This document shows positions 8,763 to 17,335 of a stretch of 64,000 nt of DNA, in pieces. The stretch is from Nereida ignava (GTDB lineage Bacteria; Pseudomonadota; Alphaproteobacteria; Rhodobacterales; Rhodobacteraceae), in NCBI RefSeq assembly GCF_001049735.1, contig NZ_CVPC01000013.1, forward strand, positions 62,001-126,000, written 5' to 3'. The first letter of the stretch is position 1. Each line of letters begins with the position of its first letter. The notes under the pieces are model-generated. The model ran no database searches. It saw only the letters and a list, made by a program, of their open reading frames with translations, and had not been told where the DNA came from. The position numbers were made by a program, and so were the translations under genes.

Positions 8763-9530
8763 TCAACTCAAGCCGCTTAAAATCAGCCGGCACCCCATTA
8801 AGAAGAACGCGATCAACACCGCCTTACGGAAGAATTGCTGGCTCACATGGGCCTGCAACTGTTCGCCAATGCGAAATCCAACTAGCACTACGCACAATGC
8901 TAAGGCTGATTTCACAAACATCGGAAGGGTCAAGACTCCTGCCACCAACTGACCAGCGCCTAATGGTAACGCACCTGCCAGAAACAGAAAACCCGTCGCG
9001 CCGATAAAAGTCTCTTTCGAGACACCTCGTGCGACCAGATACATCGCAACCGTGGGCGACCAAATCGAACTAATCCCACCAAGTGTCCCAGACAGAATTC
9101 CAAATCCCAAATGCCAGCCACGCCCCGGCCCCAGCTCGAAGCTGATCGGGAACAAAAGATTCAAAGAAAACACAACCATTGCAATACCAATCGCCACGGT
9201 CAAAAGCGCTGTAGGGTAATCGGCAATGAACATGGACGTTATGAAAATGCAGACCATGATCGCTAGCGCAAAAAGCCAGTATTCTTGGATAATTTCCCGC
9301 TTTTCTGAGGCATGGGCAAACTGCAGCGCATTAGTGGCAAGGATCGACAACCACAGCAATGGAATTGCTTCGGTCGGTGGCATGATCAGCGTCAGGAACG
9401 CCATGGAGGCTGCAGGCAAACCGATCCCAAGAAAGCCTTTGACGATCGCGGCAAAGAGGAAAATCAGGACAAGAACTGCCGTTTGAAAAGGATCAAAATC
9501 CTGAGTGAGTGTTACAAGCAATTCGGTCAC
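8763..9530 (-). CDS. TauE/SafE-family membrane exporter (first copy)
   Basis: Membrane protein of 255 residues with about eight hydrophobic segments and the two-half TauE/SafE pattern, including AAIVKGFLGIGLPAASMAFL near residues 28-47 and GILSGTLGGISSIWSPTVAM near 143-162. Family members export sulfite, sulfoacetate or related anions during organosulfonate use, though many are uncharacterised. The start is a GTG whose GTGA overlaps the stop of the upstream FAD/Fe-S dehydrogenase, so the two are translationally coupled. It converges on sauT with an 18-bp gap. Export of sulfite from sulfonate cleavage is inferred from context. Confidence 0.82.
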   Translation of the reverse strand: MTELLVTLTQDFDPFQTAVLVLIFLFAAIVKGFLGIGLPAASMAFLTLIMPPTEAIPLLWLSILATNALQFAHASEKREIIQEYWLFALAIMVCIFITSMFIADYPTALLTVAIGIAMVVFSLNLLFPISFELGPGRGWHLGFGILSGTLGGISSIWSPTVAMYLVARGVSKETFIGATGFLFLAGALPLGAGQLVAGVLTLPMFVKSALALCVVLVGFRIGEQLQAHVSQQFFRKAVLIAFFLMGCRLILSGLS

Positions 9531-12328
9531 AAGCAGGTCATCCGGTCAAGCAGTTTGGCAAGGCTCATCGCCTCGCGCCCAGCGACATCGGCGATCTGAC
9601 AGCGGCAAGAAAACCCGTCCGCGACGACAACGGTATCAGGCAGTGCGGCACGGACAGCAGGCGCAAGGGACAGCTCCGCCATTTGGCGCGAGACCTCTTC
9701 GGTTTCAGCCTGATAGCCAAAGGGGCCGGCCATCCCGCAACATGAACTTTCGATCATCTGCGCCTTTGCCCCCTCAATCCCAGAGATGACGTCTACGGTT
9801 GTCTGTGCGACACCCATCGCCTTTTGATGGCAGTGGCCATGTACCATCACCTTCGTCTCAGATCGGGCAGTAAGGTGATCTGAATGTTGTGCAATAAATT
9901 CGGCAAAGGTCAAAATCTGCGCGCCATCGTCTGCGGTCCAATCAGAGATTAGGTTTACCGCTTCGTCGCGAAACATCAATGTGCATGAAGGCTCTAGCCC
10001 GACAATTACCTTTCCAGCATCTAAAGCGTCTCGCATCGCTATTGTCGTCCGTTCCAATTCAGCCTTCGCCTTGTCGGGCAGTCCGGCGGACAGGTAGGTG
10101 CGCCCACAGCATAGCGGACGGCCCTTGATAGATAACACGCCGACACTGAACCCAGCACGCTCAATCACGCGCTGCGCGGCAGCTAGGGTTTCAGGGTCGA
10201 AGTATCGGTTGAAGGTATCGGCAAAGAGCAAAACCTCGCCATCCGGTTTTCCTGCAAAAGCCCTTTTGAACGCGGGCAGCTTACGGGATGTACTGAAGCC
10301 AACAAAGTGGGCCAGGCCACGACTCGCATTGGCCAGTGGAGCAAGTTTAGTCGCCGCGGAAGCCATGCGAGGCAGAGATGCAATGATCCTATCACGCAAT
10401 TTCAGACCCACCGAAGCTACCCGCGCGGCCTGAACCTCCGCCTTCATCTTGGCCATATCAATAGACATCGGGCATTCGCTTTTGCAGGCTTTGCAACCTA
10501 CGCAAAGTTCCATCGCTTCAGCCATCTGATCCGAAGTAAAAGCATCCTTTCCGAGCTGCCCTGTCAAAGCCAAACGCAGCACATTGGCGCGCCCACGGGT
10601 GAGGTCCTTTTCATCACCGGTCACCCTAAAAGAGGGGCACATGACCCCAGTCGTACTTTTCCGGCAGGCACCGTTATTATTGCACATCTCCGCGGCGCCG
10701 GTCAGACCGCCGGGCCAATCCGACCAGTCGAACACCGTGGAGCGGTTTTGCGGATCATAGTTTTCGGGCCAGCGGGTCAGGCTACGCTCATCCATCTTGG
10801 GCGCACGAACAATTTTGCCAGGGTTCATCACACCGCCAGGGTCGAAGCGATCCTTGACCTCTGCGAACGTGCGCACCATCCGAACTCCATACATGCGTTC
10901 GTGAAATTCGGACCGGACAATGCCATCCCCATGTTCACCAGAATGCGAGCCTTTGAATGCCGCTACGAGATCAAAGGCTTCTTCGGCAATAGCGCGCATC
11001 TTGCGCAGCCCCATATCCTGTCGCAAGTTCAGCACCGGGCGCACGTGCAGCAGTCCTACAGAGGCGTGGGCATACCACGTTCCATCCGTACCATGTTTGC
11101 GAAAAACCTCCGTTAGCTTTGTGGTGAAGTCTGCCAGATGCTCTAAAGGGACCGCACAATCCTCAACAAAGGAAACCGGTTTACCTTCGCTCCGCATCGA
11201 CATCATAATGTTAAGCCCTTGGGTCCGCACGCCCCAGATTTCGGCCTGAAAGCTTGGATCCTCAGCCTCTACAACTCCGCCCTCACGTTTACCCGGATCA
11301 CCCCAGCGAAAACCGAGCTCTGCCATCAGATCGCCCAGGGCACTCAGGCGGCGGCGATTTTCGGCGTTTGTTTCGGCAAATTCGACTAAAAGTAGCGCTG
11401 CCGGCTCGCCTTTGACAAACCGATCAACTATCGGCTTGAACTGAGGTATGCCACGGCCCAGACGGATCATATTGTGATCCACAAGCTCCACAGCAACTGG
11501 GTTCAGTTTAACAATATGCTGTGCGGCGTCCATTGCCGCATGAAATGTGGGGAAGTGGCACACGCCCAGCGTTTTGGTTGTTAACGTCGGCGAAAGTTTT
11601 AAATCTAAGGATTTCGTAATCGCCAGCGTTCCTTCAGACCCTATCAAAAGCTGGCCCATATTCGGGGCATCTCCCAAAAGGGCGTCGATATTATACCCGC
11701 CAACGCGGCGCAGAACCTTCGGGAAACGCGCCCGAATTTCTACTTCCTCGCGCAGGGCCAAGGCACGCATATCAGTGTCCAATGCCGCGTCAGGGCGAAG
11801 CGCCGCGAAACGGTGCATCTCGCCATTTGCCAAGATGGCCTCTAAAGCCTCAACGTTGTCTTGCATCTTGCCATAGCGGATCGAACGCGATCCGCATGAA
11901 TTGTTGGCCGCCATCCCGCCAAGTGTCGCGCGCGAGGCCGTTGAGACATCCACCGGATACCACCACCCATCTGTCTTAAGCCTGCGATTCAAATCATCTA
12001 AAACTAGACCCGGCTGAACGGTGATGCAGCCCTTTTTGGCATCGTAGTGCTCAACTTTGTTAAGGTGCTTGGTGAAATCGATAACTAGGGCATCGCCTAC
12101 CGTCTGGCCTGACTGCGAAGTGCCGCCGCCACGGGGCAAAAGCGAAATCCCCTCAGAATTAGCGAAATCCAGCGCGGCTTCGACGTCGGTCCATGTTTTG
12201 GGAATTAGTACGGCACGCGGCCGGATCTGGTAAATCGAGGCATCCGTGGCGTAACGCCCCTGGTCAAAGCTGGAGGAAAGGACTTCGCCTTCGACAAGGC
12301 TTTTCAACTTTTCTGCGTCTATCGCCAT
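9527..12328 (-). CDS. Fused FAD-linked and Fe-S 2-hydroxyacid dehydrogenase
   Basis: A 933-residue flavoprotein combining a PCMH-type FAD domain (RGGGTSQSGQTVGDALVIDF near 62-81; NNSCGSRSIRYGKMQ), an FAD-oxidase C-terminal domain, and a GlcF/HdrD-like Fe-S part. The Fe-S part has CNNNGACRK near 544-552, the 4Fe-4S motif CVGCKACKSECP near 607-618, and two CCG-domain motifs, RPLCCGRTY and SSCCGMAGPFGY. This is the architecture of E. coli YdiJ and related D-2-hydroxyacid (D-2-hydroxyglutarate, D-lactate, glycolate) dehydrogenases that pass electrons to quinone. It is coupled to a TauE exporter and divergent from an aminotransferase, which fits oxidation of a 2-hydroxyacid (possibly sulfolactate) to an oxoacid that is then transaminated. 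The substrate is unproven. Confidence 0.85.
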   Translation of the reverse strand: MAIDAEKLKSLVEGEVLSSSFDQGRYATDASIYQIRPRAVLIPKTWTDVEAALDFANSEGISLLPRGGGTSQSGQTVGDALVIDFTKHLNKVEHYDAKKGCITVQPGLVLDDLNRRLKTDGWWYPVDVSTASRATLGGMAANNSCGSRSIRYGKMQDNVEALEAILANGEMHRFAALRPDAALDTDMRALALREEVEIRARFPKVLRRVGGYNIDALLGDAPNMGQLLIGSEGTLAITKSLDLKLSPTLTTKTLGVCHFPTFHAAMDAAQHIVKLNPVAVELVDHNMIRLGRGIPQFKPIVDRFVKGEPAALLLVEFAETNAENRRRLSALGDLMAELGFRWGDPGKREGGVVEAEDPSFQAEIWGVRTQGLNIMMSMRSEGKPVSFVEDCAVPLEHLADFTTKLTEVFRKHGTDGTWYAHASVGLLHVRPVLNLRQDMGLRKMRAIAEEAFDLVAAFKGSHSGEHGDGIVRSEFHERMYGVRMVRTFAEVKDRFDPGGVMNPGKIVRAPKMDERSLTRWPENYDPQNRSTVFDWSDWPGGLTGAAEMCNNNGACRKSTTGVMCPSFRVTGDEKDLTRGRANVLRLALTGQLGKDAFTSDQMAEAMELCVGCKACKSECPMSIDMAKMKAEVQAARVASVGLKLRDRIIASLPRMASAATKLAPLANASRGLAHFVGFSTSRKLPAFKRAFAGKPDGEVLLFADTFNRYFDPETLAAAQRVIERAGFSVGVLSIKGRPLCCGRTYLSAGLPDKAKAELERTTIAMRDALDAGKVIVGLEPSCTLMFRDEAVNLISDWTADDGAQILTFAEFIAQHSDHLTARSETKVMVHGHCHQKAMGVAQTTVDVISGIEGAKAQMIESSCCGMAGPFGYQAETEEVSRQMAELSLAPAVRAALPDTVVVADGFSCRCQIADVAGREAMSLAKLLDRMTCL

Positions 12329-12396
12329 GCAACTTGACCTTTAATTACTTAACTTTAACATTGGAATCTAGATGCGCAAACTTTTTTGGTGGTACC

Positions 12397-13557
12397 ATGA
12401 AATCAGGACGACATTTTCTACAAATCCCAGGACCTACGAACACGCCAGATCGTATTCAGCGGGCCATGCATCGCGCAGTTATTGACCATCGTGGCCCTAA
12501 ATTTGCAGAACTAGGGCGAAGCATTTTGGAAGACCTGAAGGCGGTATTCAAAACGCAAAACCAAGTGGTGATATATCCCGCCTCAGGCACAGGGGCTTGG
12601 GAGGCGGCGTTAGTAAACGTATTGTCCCCCGGCGACAAAGTTTTGATGTATGAAACCGGCCAATTCGCAACGCTGTGGAAGAATATGGCGCAGAAATTAG
12701 GGTTCGACCCGGTCTTCATGCAAGGCAACTGGCGAACAGGTGCCAATGCCGAAGCCATAGAAGCTCAACTTACCGCGGACACAGATCACAAGATCAAAGC
12801 GGTCTGCGTTGTGCACAATGACACCGCCACCGGGATTACATCTGACATTGCCGCCGTGCGTGCGGCTATCGACACGGCCGGACATCCAGCACTACTTATC
12901 GCGGATACGATTTCATCGCTTGGCTCAATAGATTTTCAGACTGACGCTTGGGGCGTTGATGTAGTGGTGGCTGGATCGCAAAAAGGGCTAATGTTGCCAC
13001 CTGGGCTATCTTTCAACACAATTTCACCTAAGGCATGGGCGGCTTGTGAGGCAGGTGGCGACCGGCGCTCCTATTGGGATTGGCGCGACATGGCGGCACC
13101 GAATGAACAGGGGTTTTTTCCCTATACGCCTGCGACCACGCTGCTTTATGGTCTGCGCGAGGCGCTGGATATGCTTGCCGAAGAGGGGCTGCAGGCGGTG
13201 TTTGACCGCCATGCGCGCCACGCTGGCGCTACGCGTAAAGCGGTTGACGCTTGGGGTCTGAATATTTTAGCGAGCAACCCCGCAGAGCGCTCAAACAGCC
13301 TCACAGCCGTTTTAATGCCCGATGAAAAAGGCGCTAATGCCTTGCGGGCCGAGATTTTGGACAGTTACGATATGTCGCTGGGAACTGGACTGAACAAAGT
13401 CGAAGATCGCGTATTTCGCATCGGACATCTGGGCGATTTCAACGACTTAATGTTAATGGGCACGCTCTGCGGTGTCGAGATGGGTCTGATGCGCGCCAAG
13501 GTAGACTTCCAAAGAGGCGGTGCGCAGGCGGCAATGGAGTACTTGGCCGGAGCATGA
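12397..13557 (+). CDS. Class V aminotransferase, serine-glyoxylate aminotransferase-like
   Basis: PLP-dependent class V aminotransferase of 386 residues. The N-terminus MKSGRHFLQIPGPTN and the PASGTGAWEAALVNVLSPGD block are typical of serine-glyoxylate aminotransferases. The PLP Lys is in VVVAGSQKGLMLPPGL and the C-terminal GTGLNKVEDRVFRIGHLGDF block is also conserved. The start ATG 12397 is chosen because it gives the family N-terminus; the frame opens earlier, at 12193, inside the divergent gene. The 68-bp gap to the divergent dehydrogenase should hold both promoters. The stop overlaps the second TauE gene (ATGA). In methylotrophs this enzyme runs the serine cycle. Here it could remove glyoxylate made by the adjacent dehydrogenase or transaminate another 2-oxoacid such as sulfopyruvate. 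Confidence 0.85.
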   Translation: MKSGRHFLQIPGPTNTPDRIQRAMHRAVIDHRGPKFAELGRSILEDLKAVFKTQNQVVIYPASGTGAWEAALVNVLSPGDKVLMYETGQFATLWKNMAQKLGFDPVFMQGNWRTGANAEAIEAQLTADTDHKIKAVCVVHNDTATGITSDIAAVRAAIDTAGHPALLIADTISSLGSIDFQTDAWGVDVVVAGSQKGLMLPPGLSFNTISPKAWAACEAGGDRRSYWDWRDMAAPNEQGFFPYTPATTLLYGLREALDMLAEEGLQAVFDRHARHAGATRKAVDAWGLNILASNPAERSNSLTAVLMPDEKGANALRAEILDSYDMSLGTGLNKVEDRVFRIGHLGDFNDLMLMGTLCGVEMGLMRAKVDFQRGGAQAAMEYLAGA

Positions 13558-14303
13558 GCTTTGACCTGAGCCTTCTACATATTGCCGTTATTTCTGGCGC
13601 TTACTTATTCGCAGGAACAGCCAAAGGGATCACGGGTATAGGGTTCACCACAACCTGTCTGCCCATACTCGCACTGATGTTCGGACTTAAAGAAGCTTTG
13701 CCTTTGGTAGTTATCCCGTCAGTGTTGTCAAATCTCATGGTGATGCGCCAAGCGGGTCATTTTGGGGTGACCGTGGCACGGTTCTGGCCGCTGCTGTTGA
13801 CCCTGATTCCAGGGCTAGCGTTTGGGCTTTGGATGCTTTCAAAAATCGACGCTAATCTGGCCAGCGGGATCTTAGGCGTTATGGTATTCCTATGGATCGG
13901 GTTTTCGCTGGCAAAGCCAAGTCTTACCCTATCCGCCCATCTTGAACGGCCGCTCGTGCCGATCATTGGGTTAGTGACTGGAACGATCAACGGCGTCACA
14001 GGCTCCCAAGTCATGCCCGTTGTACCGTTTTTGATGATGCTCAAGATGCCGCGCGACCTATTCATTCAAGCCGTAAATTGCTCGTTCACCCTGTCGAGTT
14101 TCGTCATGGCTTTCGGCCTTGGCAAGCTAGGCTTGTTCTCCATGCAAGACGTTTTGATATCCGTGGTCGGATCCTGCGTAATGTTCGTGGGCGTCGCACT
14201 AGGCGGCGCAGTTCGTCATCGCCTATCGGAACAACTATTCCGAACGGCAACCCTCATAATGCTTTCTGTAATGGCGCTGAGCCTGATCCTGCCCATACTG
14301 TGA
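13554..14303 (+). CDS. TauE/SafE-family membrane exporter (second copy)
   Basis: Second TauE/SafE-type protein, 249 residues with about eight membrane segments. The paired family motifs are AGTAKGITGIGFTTTCLPIL near residues 20-39 and GLVTGTINGVTGSQVMPVVP near 138-157. It is translationally coupled (ATGA overlap) to the upstream aminotransferase, mirroring the coupling of the first TauE copy to the dehydrogenase. The two copies are clearly different sequences rather than a recent duplication, so they may export different anions. Likely an anion exporter at the inner membrane; sulfite is the family's best known cargo. Confidence 0.82.
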   Translation: MSFDLSLLHIAVISGAYLFAGTAKGITGIGFTTTCLPILALMFGLKEALPLVVIPSVLSNLMVMRQAGHFGVTVARFWPLLLTLIPGLAFGLWMLSKIDANLASGILGVMVFLWIGFSLAKPSLTLSAHLERPLVPIIGLVTGTINGVTGSQVMPVVPFLMMLKMPRDLFIQAVNCSFTLSSFVMAFGLGKLGLFSMQDVLISVVGSCVMFVGVALGGAVRHRLSEQLFRTATLIMLSVMALSLILPIL

Positions 14304-14305
14304 GG

Positions 14306-15049
14306 CTATTTATTTTCGCGCATGGCCCGACTTCGGTACGCCTCAAGGCGGGCTTTCAGGCCAGGCTCCGCAGCAGTGCGCACTAGAGCTGCCAGATCAT
14401 GGTTAGCATCGCCTGGCGCACGGGTCAGCTCCATCATTCGGCTCGTCGCATGAAATGGAAGCGCGCGTGCGCGGGCGGCGAAGCGGACGGCGAATACTTT
14501 CCAATTCCCTTTACCCACCAGATCAGTTGCAAGTCCTATGTCAAAAGCCTCTTCTGCTGAAATGGATTTGGTATCTATCAACATATCTCGCGCGGCATCT
14601 TGCCCAATTAGGGCAACCAGCCGCCCGGTACCAAGGGCCAGATCAAAATTCCAGCCTGGCATTTTGAGTTTCGCGCCGGGAGCTAATACGCGGCGCGAAC
14701 AGGCGGCGAAAAGATCGGCCCCTGCACCAACAATCTGCCCGTGCCCCAACGCGATGATCGGGAAAGGGCTCAAATGAATTTTTTGCAGCAGCAATTCGAT
14801 CCGAACAAAACGCCACAACAAGTCACCATCCGACAAATCGGCGATATCAGATAAGTCAAAACCGGCGCAGAAATGCTTTCCCCGGCCCTGAATGATCGCG
14901 ATACGTACGTCGCCTGCTTGATCGAGTGCCATGATCAAATCTTCAACCAGCGAAGGCGATAAAGAGTTGGCTTTGGAGCCGCGGTTTAACGTCAGAGTGA
15001 GCAAATCGCCGTCGCGGGTACAGATCAGCTCAGATTCCTCTGGTTCCAT
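14306..15049 (-). CDS. Enoyl-CoA hydratase/isomerase (crotonase) family protein
   Basis: Crotonase-fold protein of 247 residues. The two oxyanion-hole segments are visible: GKHFCAGFDLSDI near residues 57-69 and ALGHGQIVGAGADLFAACSR near 97-116. The start at 15049 is chosen because AGGGGGAG lies at the right distance; a longer frame to 15151 lacks a ribosome site and adds a charged, unrelated extension. It converges on the second TauE gene with a 2-bp gap. The acidic residue expected in hydratases in the GADLFAA region is not obvious, so the reaction (hydration, isomerisation, hydrolysis) cannot be assigned. Confidence 0.82.
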   Translation of the reverse strand: MEPEESELICTRDGDLLTLTLNRGSKANSLSPSLVEDLIMALDQAGDVRIAIIQGRGKHFCAGFDLSDIADLSDGDLLWRFVRIELLLQKIHLSPFPIIALGHGQIVGAGADLFAACSRRVLAPGAKLKMPGWNFDLALGTGRLVALIGQDAARDMLIDTKSISAEEAFDIGLATDLVGKGNWKVFAVRFAARARALPFHATSRMMELTRAPGDANHDLAALVRTAAEPGLKARLEAYRSRAMRENK

Positions 15050-15477
15050 GATACTCCCCCTACCCTTTCCCAAGGCTCGCCAAGAGCGCCTCTGTTTATT
15101 CACCCAGATCAGGCGGCAATCTCCGCATGACAACTTCCGCCAAGCGCCCACCTAGTATGACAGGCGCTGCCATATCGACAAGCACCATCCCCTGATAAGG
15201 ACCGATCATAATTTAGAAGTGTTCGGTGAGCCAGCTCGCCTTGGCGGTTTAATTTAGGTCAAAGATAATCCAATAAAGGGTTTTTTTACCAATTCCCTAT
15301 CACCCAAGTCGCCACTCAGACACTAACCTTCAGGAACTAGGGTCGACTTCAACCTGCGATAAATTCAAGATAATTTCTTTGGAGTTGGGAGATTTTTTAC
15401 GTCCTACAAATACAGGTAAGTATTAGACATCCCTATGGAATTGCTCTCTTGTTAGAGGAGCAACATGAGGATCAGAA
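15050..15477. other. Intergenic region upstream of the crotonase and quinone reductase genes
   Basis: 428 bp between divergent genes. The left part carries a short leftward open frame (15096-15209) that may be a gene relic. The right part is A/T-rich, with a run of seven T at 15281-15287 and a second T-rich stretch near 15390-15400. A GAGGAGCAAC ribosome-site-like sequence near 15456-15466 precedes the quinone reductase start. No RNA gene or clear operator was seen. Confidence 0.5.
15096..15209 (-). pseudogene. Short open frame, possible CaiB/BaiF-type gene remnant
   Basis: Leftward frame of 37 codons from ATG 15209 to TAA 15096. It encodes GPYQGMVLVDMAAPVILGG followed by RLAEVVMRRLPPDLGE. 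The opening resembles the first strand-turn of CaiB/BaiF family III CoA-transferases (G-P-L-x-G-x-x-V-x-D-x), and AEVV resembles their A-D/E-V-I-K-V-E segment, but the spacing between the two is shortened. There is no ribosome site. It is most likely a decayed fragment, and the homology is a by-eye impression only. Confidence 0.25.
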
Positions 15478-16452
15478 ATGGCATTAACAGCAATCATCGA
15501 AGCACATGGCGGACCAGATCAGTTCAAATTGGTGGATCTTGATGTAGGTGAACCTCAAAATGGTGAGGTCCGAATTGTTCATAAAGCTATTGGCTTGAAT
15601 TTTATCGATGTTTACCAACGCAGAGGAATGTATCCAATGCAATTGCCCCATGCAATGGGAATGGAAGCCGCAGGAGTAATTGATGCCGTGGGCGAAGGGG
15701 TCACGCATCTTAAAGTCGGCGATCGAGCCGCATATGCCTCGAACCCACCAGGCGCTTATTCTGAGGCACGGGTCATGCCTGCAGCACAGGTCTGTCCACT
15801 ACCTGATGGCATCTCCTACGAGGAAGGTGCTGCGATGATGCTCAAAGGTATGACGGTCGAGTATCTGTTCCATCGCACCTCACCCCTGAAATCTGGTGAT
15901 ACCGTACTGTTTCACGCAGCAGCTGGCGGTGTCGGCCTTTTGGCTTGCCAATGGGCGCGCTCGGAAGGGATCAGATTGATCGGAACCGCAGGAACAGGTG
16001 AGAAATGCCAGCTAGCGAAAGATCATGGAGCGACCCATTGCCTTAATTACCGTAGTGAAGATTGGGTTGAGCGAGTGCGTGACCTAACAGACGGCAAAGG
16101 CGTTGACGTCGTGATGGACGCTGTTGGTAAAGACACCTTCGACGGATCACTCAATTCTCTCAAACCACTAGGCATGATGATATCATTCGGAAATGCTTCG
16201 GGGCCGGTTCCCCCTTTTGAAGTCGGTATTTTGGGAAAAAAGGGATCGTTAAAAATAACTCGACCGACGATTTTCACTCATATTAGCGATCATGACACCT
16301 GTCAGGCTATGGCACAAAATCTTGCTGCAAAAGTGCTGACGGGAGATGTGAAGATTAACATTGGCCAGCGGTTCGCATTGAGTGAGGTAGTAAAAGCTCA
16401 TAAAGCGCTGGAGGCCCGCGAGACAACAGGCTCTACTGTATTAAAAATCTGA
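15478..16452 (+). CDS. NADPH:quinone oxidoreductase (zeta-crystallin type)
   Basis: Zinc-free medium-chain dehydrogenase of 324 residues, the quinone oxidoreductase type that reduces quinones or enones with NADPH in the cytoplasm. Visible are the N-terminal GroES-like domain with GLNFIDVYQRRGMYP (about 40-54), PHAMGMEAAGVI, and the nucleotide-binding segment VLFHAAAGGVGLLACQWA near 142-159. Tyr residues NYRSEDW and the family C-terminus KALEARETTGSTVLKI are also present. Structural zinc cysteines are absent, as expected. The gene stands alone: the upstream gene is divergent and the downstream 880 bp are gene-poor. Confidence 0.9.
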   Translation: MALTAIIEAHGGPDQFKLVDLDVGEPQNGEVRIVHKAIGLNFIDVYQRRGMYPMQLPHAMGMEAAGVIDAVGEGVTHLKVGDRAAYASNPPGAYSEARVMPAAQVCPLPDGISYEEGAAMMLKGMTVEYLFHRTSPLKSGDTVLFHAAAGGVGLLACQWARSEGIRLIGTAGTGEKCQLAKDHGATHCLNYRSEDWVERVRDLTDGKGVDVVMDAVGKDTFDGSLNSLKPLGMMISFGNASGPVPPFEVGILGKKGSLKITRPTIFTHISDHDTCQAMAQNLAAKVLTGDVKINIGQRFALSEVVKAHKALEARETTGSTVLKI

Positions 16453-17335
16453 GCATTTTTCTTCCATAAACATGTTTTTGGTGCTTGATAAACAGTATCA
16501 GATAAAGGAAATTTTTCGCGCATCGAAGTGTTGGGTTAAGTAGCAGAATTACAAACTGAGCTGAACGCTAGGTGTTATTGAAGCAACGTCAAAATATCCT
16601 TTTGCCCCGTATGAGCCTACGCCAAAATTTCGGTAGCAATATCATTTTGAATTTGTAGTTTAGTAATATGAGCCGTCTCACAGACGTAATTCAGAATAGA
16701 AAACGAACTTCACCTTTTCGAATTCACCGACGTATTCCCAACCATTAAGTTAAGTGAAGGCAGCAAAACATTCATGATACCGTATGATTGAAACAGAACT
16801 ACAACTCGGCAAAACAGAGCTCACAGAGGTTCTCAGCGTTACGGCAAATTAAGAACCAATTACGATTGGAGTCCGGTATACAATACTACAGCATTTAAGT
16901 TAACCTCAACTCTGGACCCGTTTGCTCATAATCACATGACTAACGGTCAATAAACACAGTGATCTTACAAGGCCACAAACAATGAGAGACCAGTATGTCC
17001 AACACCTTTAAGACCAGCTTGTGTTTCGTGTCAGGCAGACTACCATTTTAGTGTTGAGTATAAGTAGGGTTGAGGCCAACGGTGCTATGCCAATCAGCTT
17101 CACCAACAAGCTTATCTAGCTACCGTACAAATTACGCAGCATAGGAGGTTGTTGCCAATACAGTTAAGGCACAAAACTAACGACCAACAAAGGCACCGAG
17201 GTTAAATTTTTCTTTTACCTTCAATGCCGAGATAATTCGAAAACATTTCTGGCACTGGCCTGCATCAGGGCAAATGATATTACTCGATCTAGTTGTTGTT
17301 CGGATGCAAGAGAAACACAGCACACATCAGCAGGC
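16453..17335. other. Gene-poor, A/T-rich decayed region
   Basis: This 883-bp stretch has stops in all frames and a visibly lower G+C than its neighbours. I saw no RNA gene, no terminal inverted repeats and no intact transposase. The best open stretch is leftward, 17221-17334, directly after the dctM stop. It encodes PADVCCVSLASEQQLDRVIS then FALMQASARNVFELSRH before TGA, has coding-like composition but no start codon context, and I do not recognise it. The region probably once held genes (possibly the missing TRAP binding protein or an enzyme of that operon) that have decayed. Confidence 0.5.

Noticed and set aside
12397-13557. Aminotransferase as BhcA of the beta-hydroxyaspartate cycle
   Set aside because: N-terminal and active-site blocks are closer to serine-glyoxylate aminotransferase, and bhcB, bhcC and bhcD are not adjacent.
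16453-17335. Insertion sequence remnant
   Set aside because: No terminal inverted repeats, target duplication or transposase motif could be made out in either strand.
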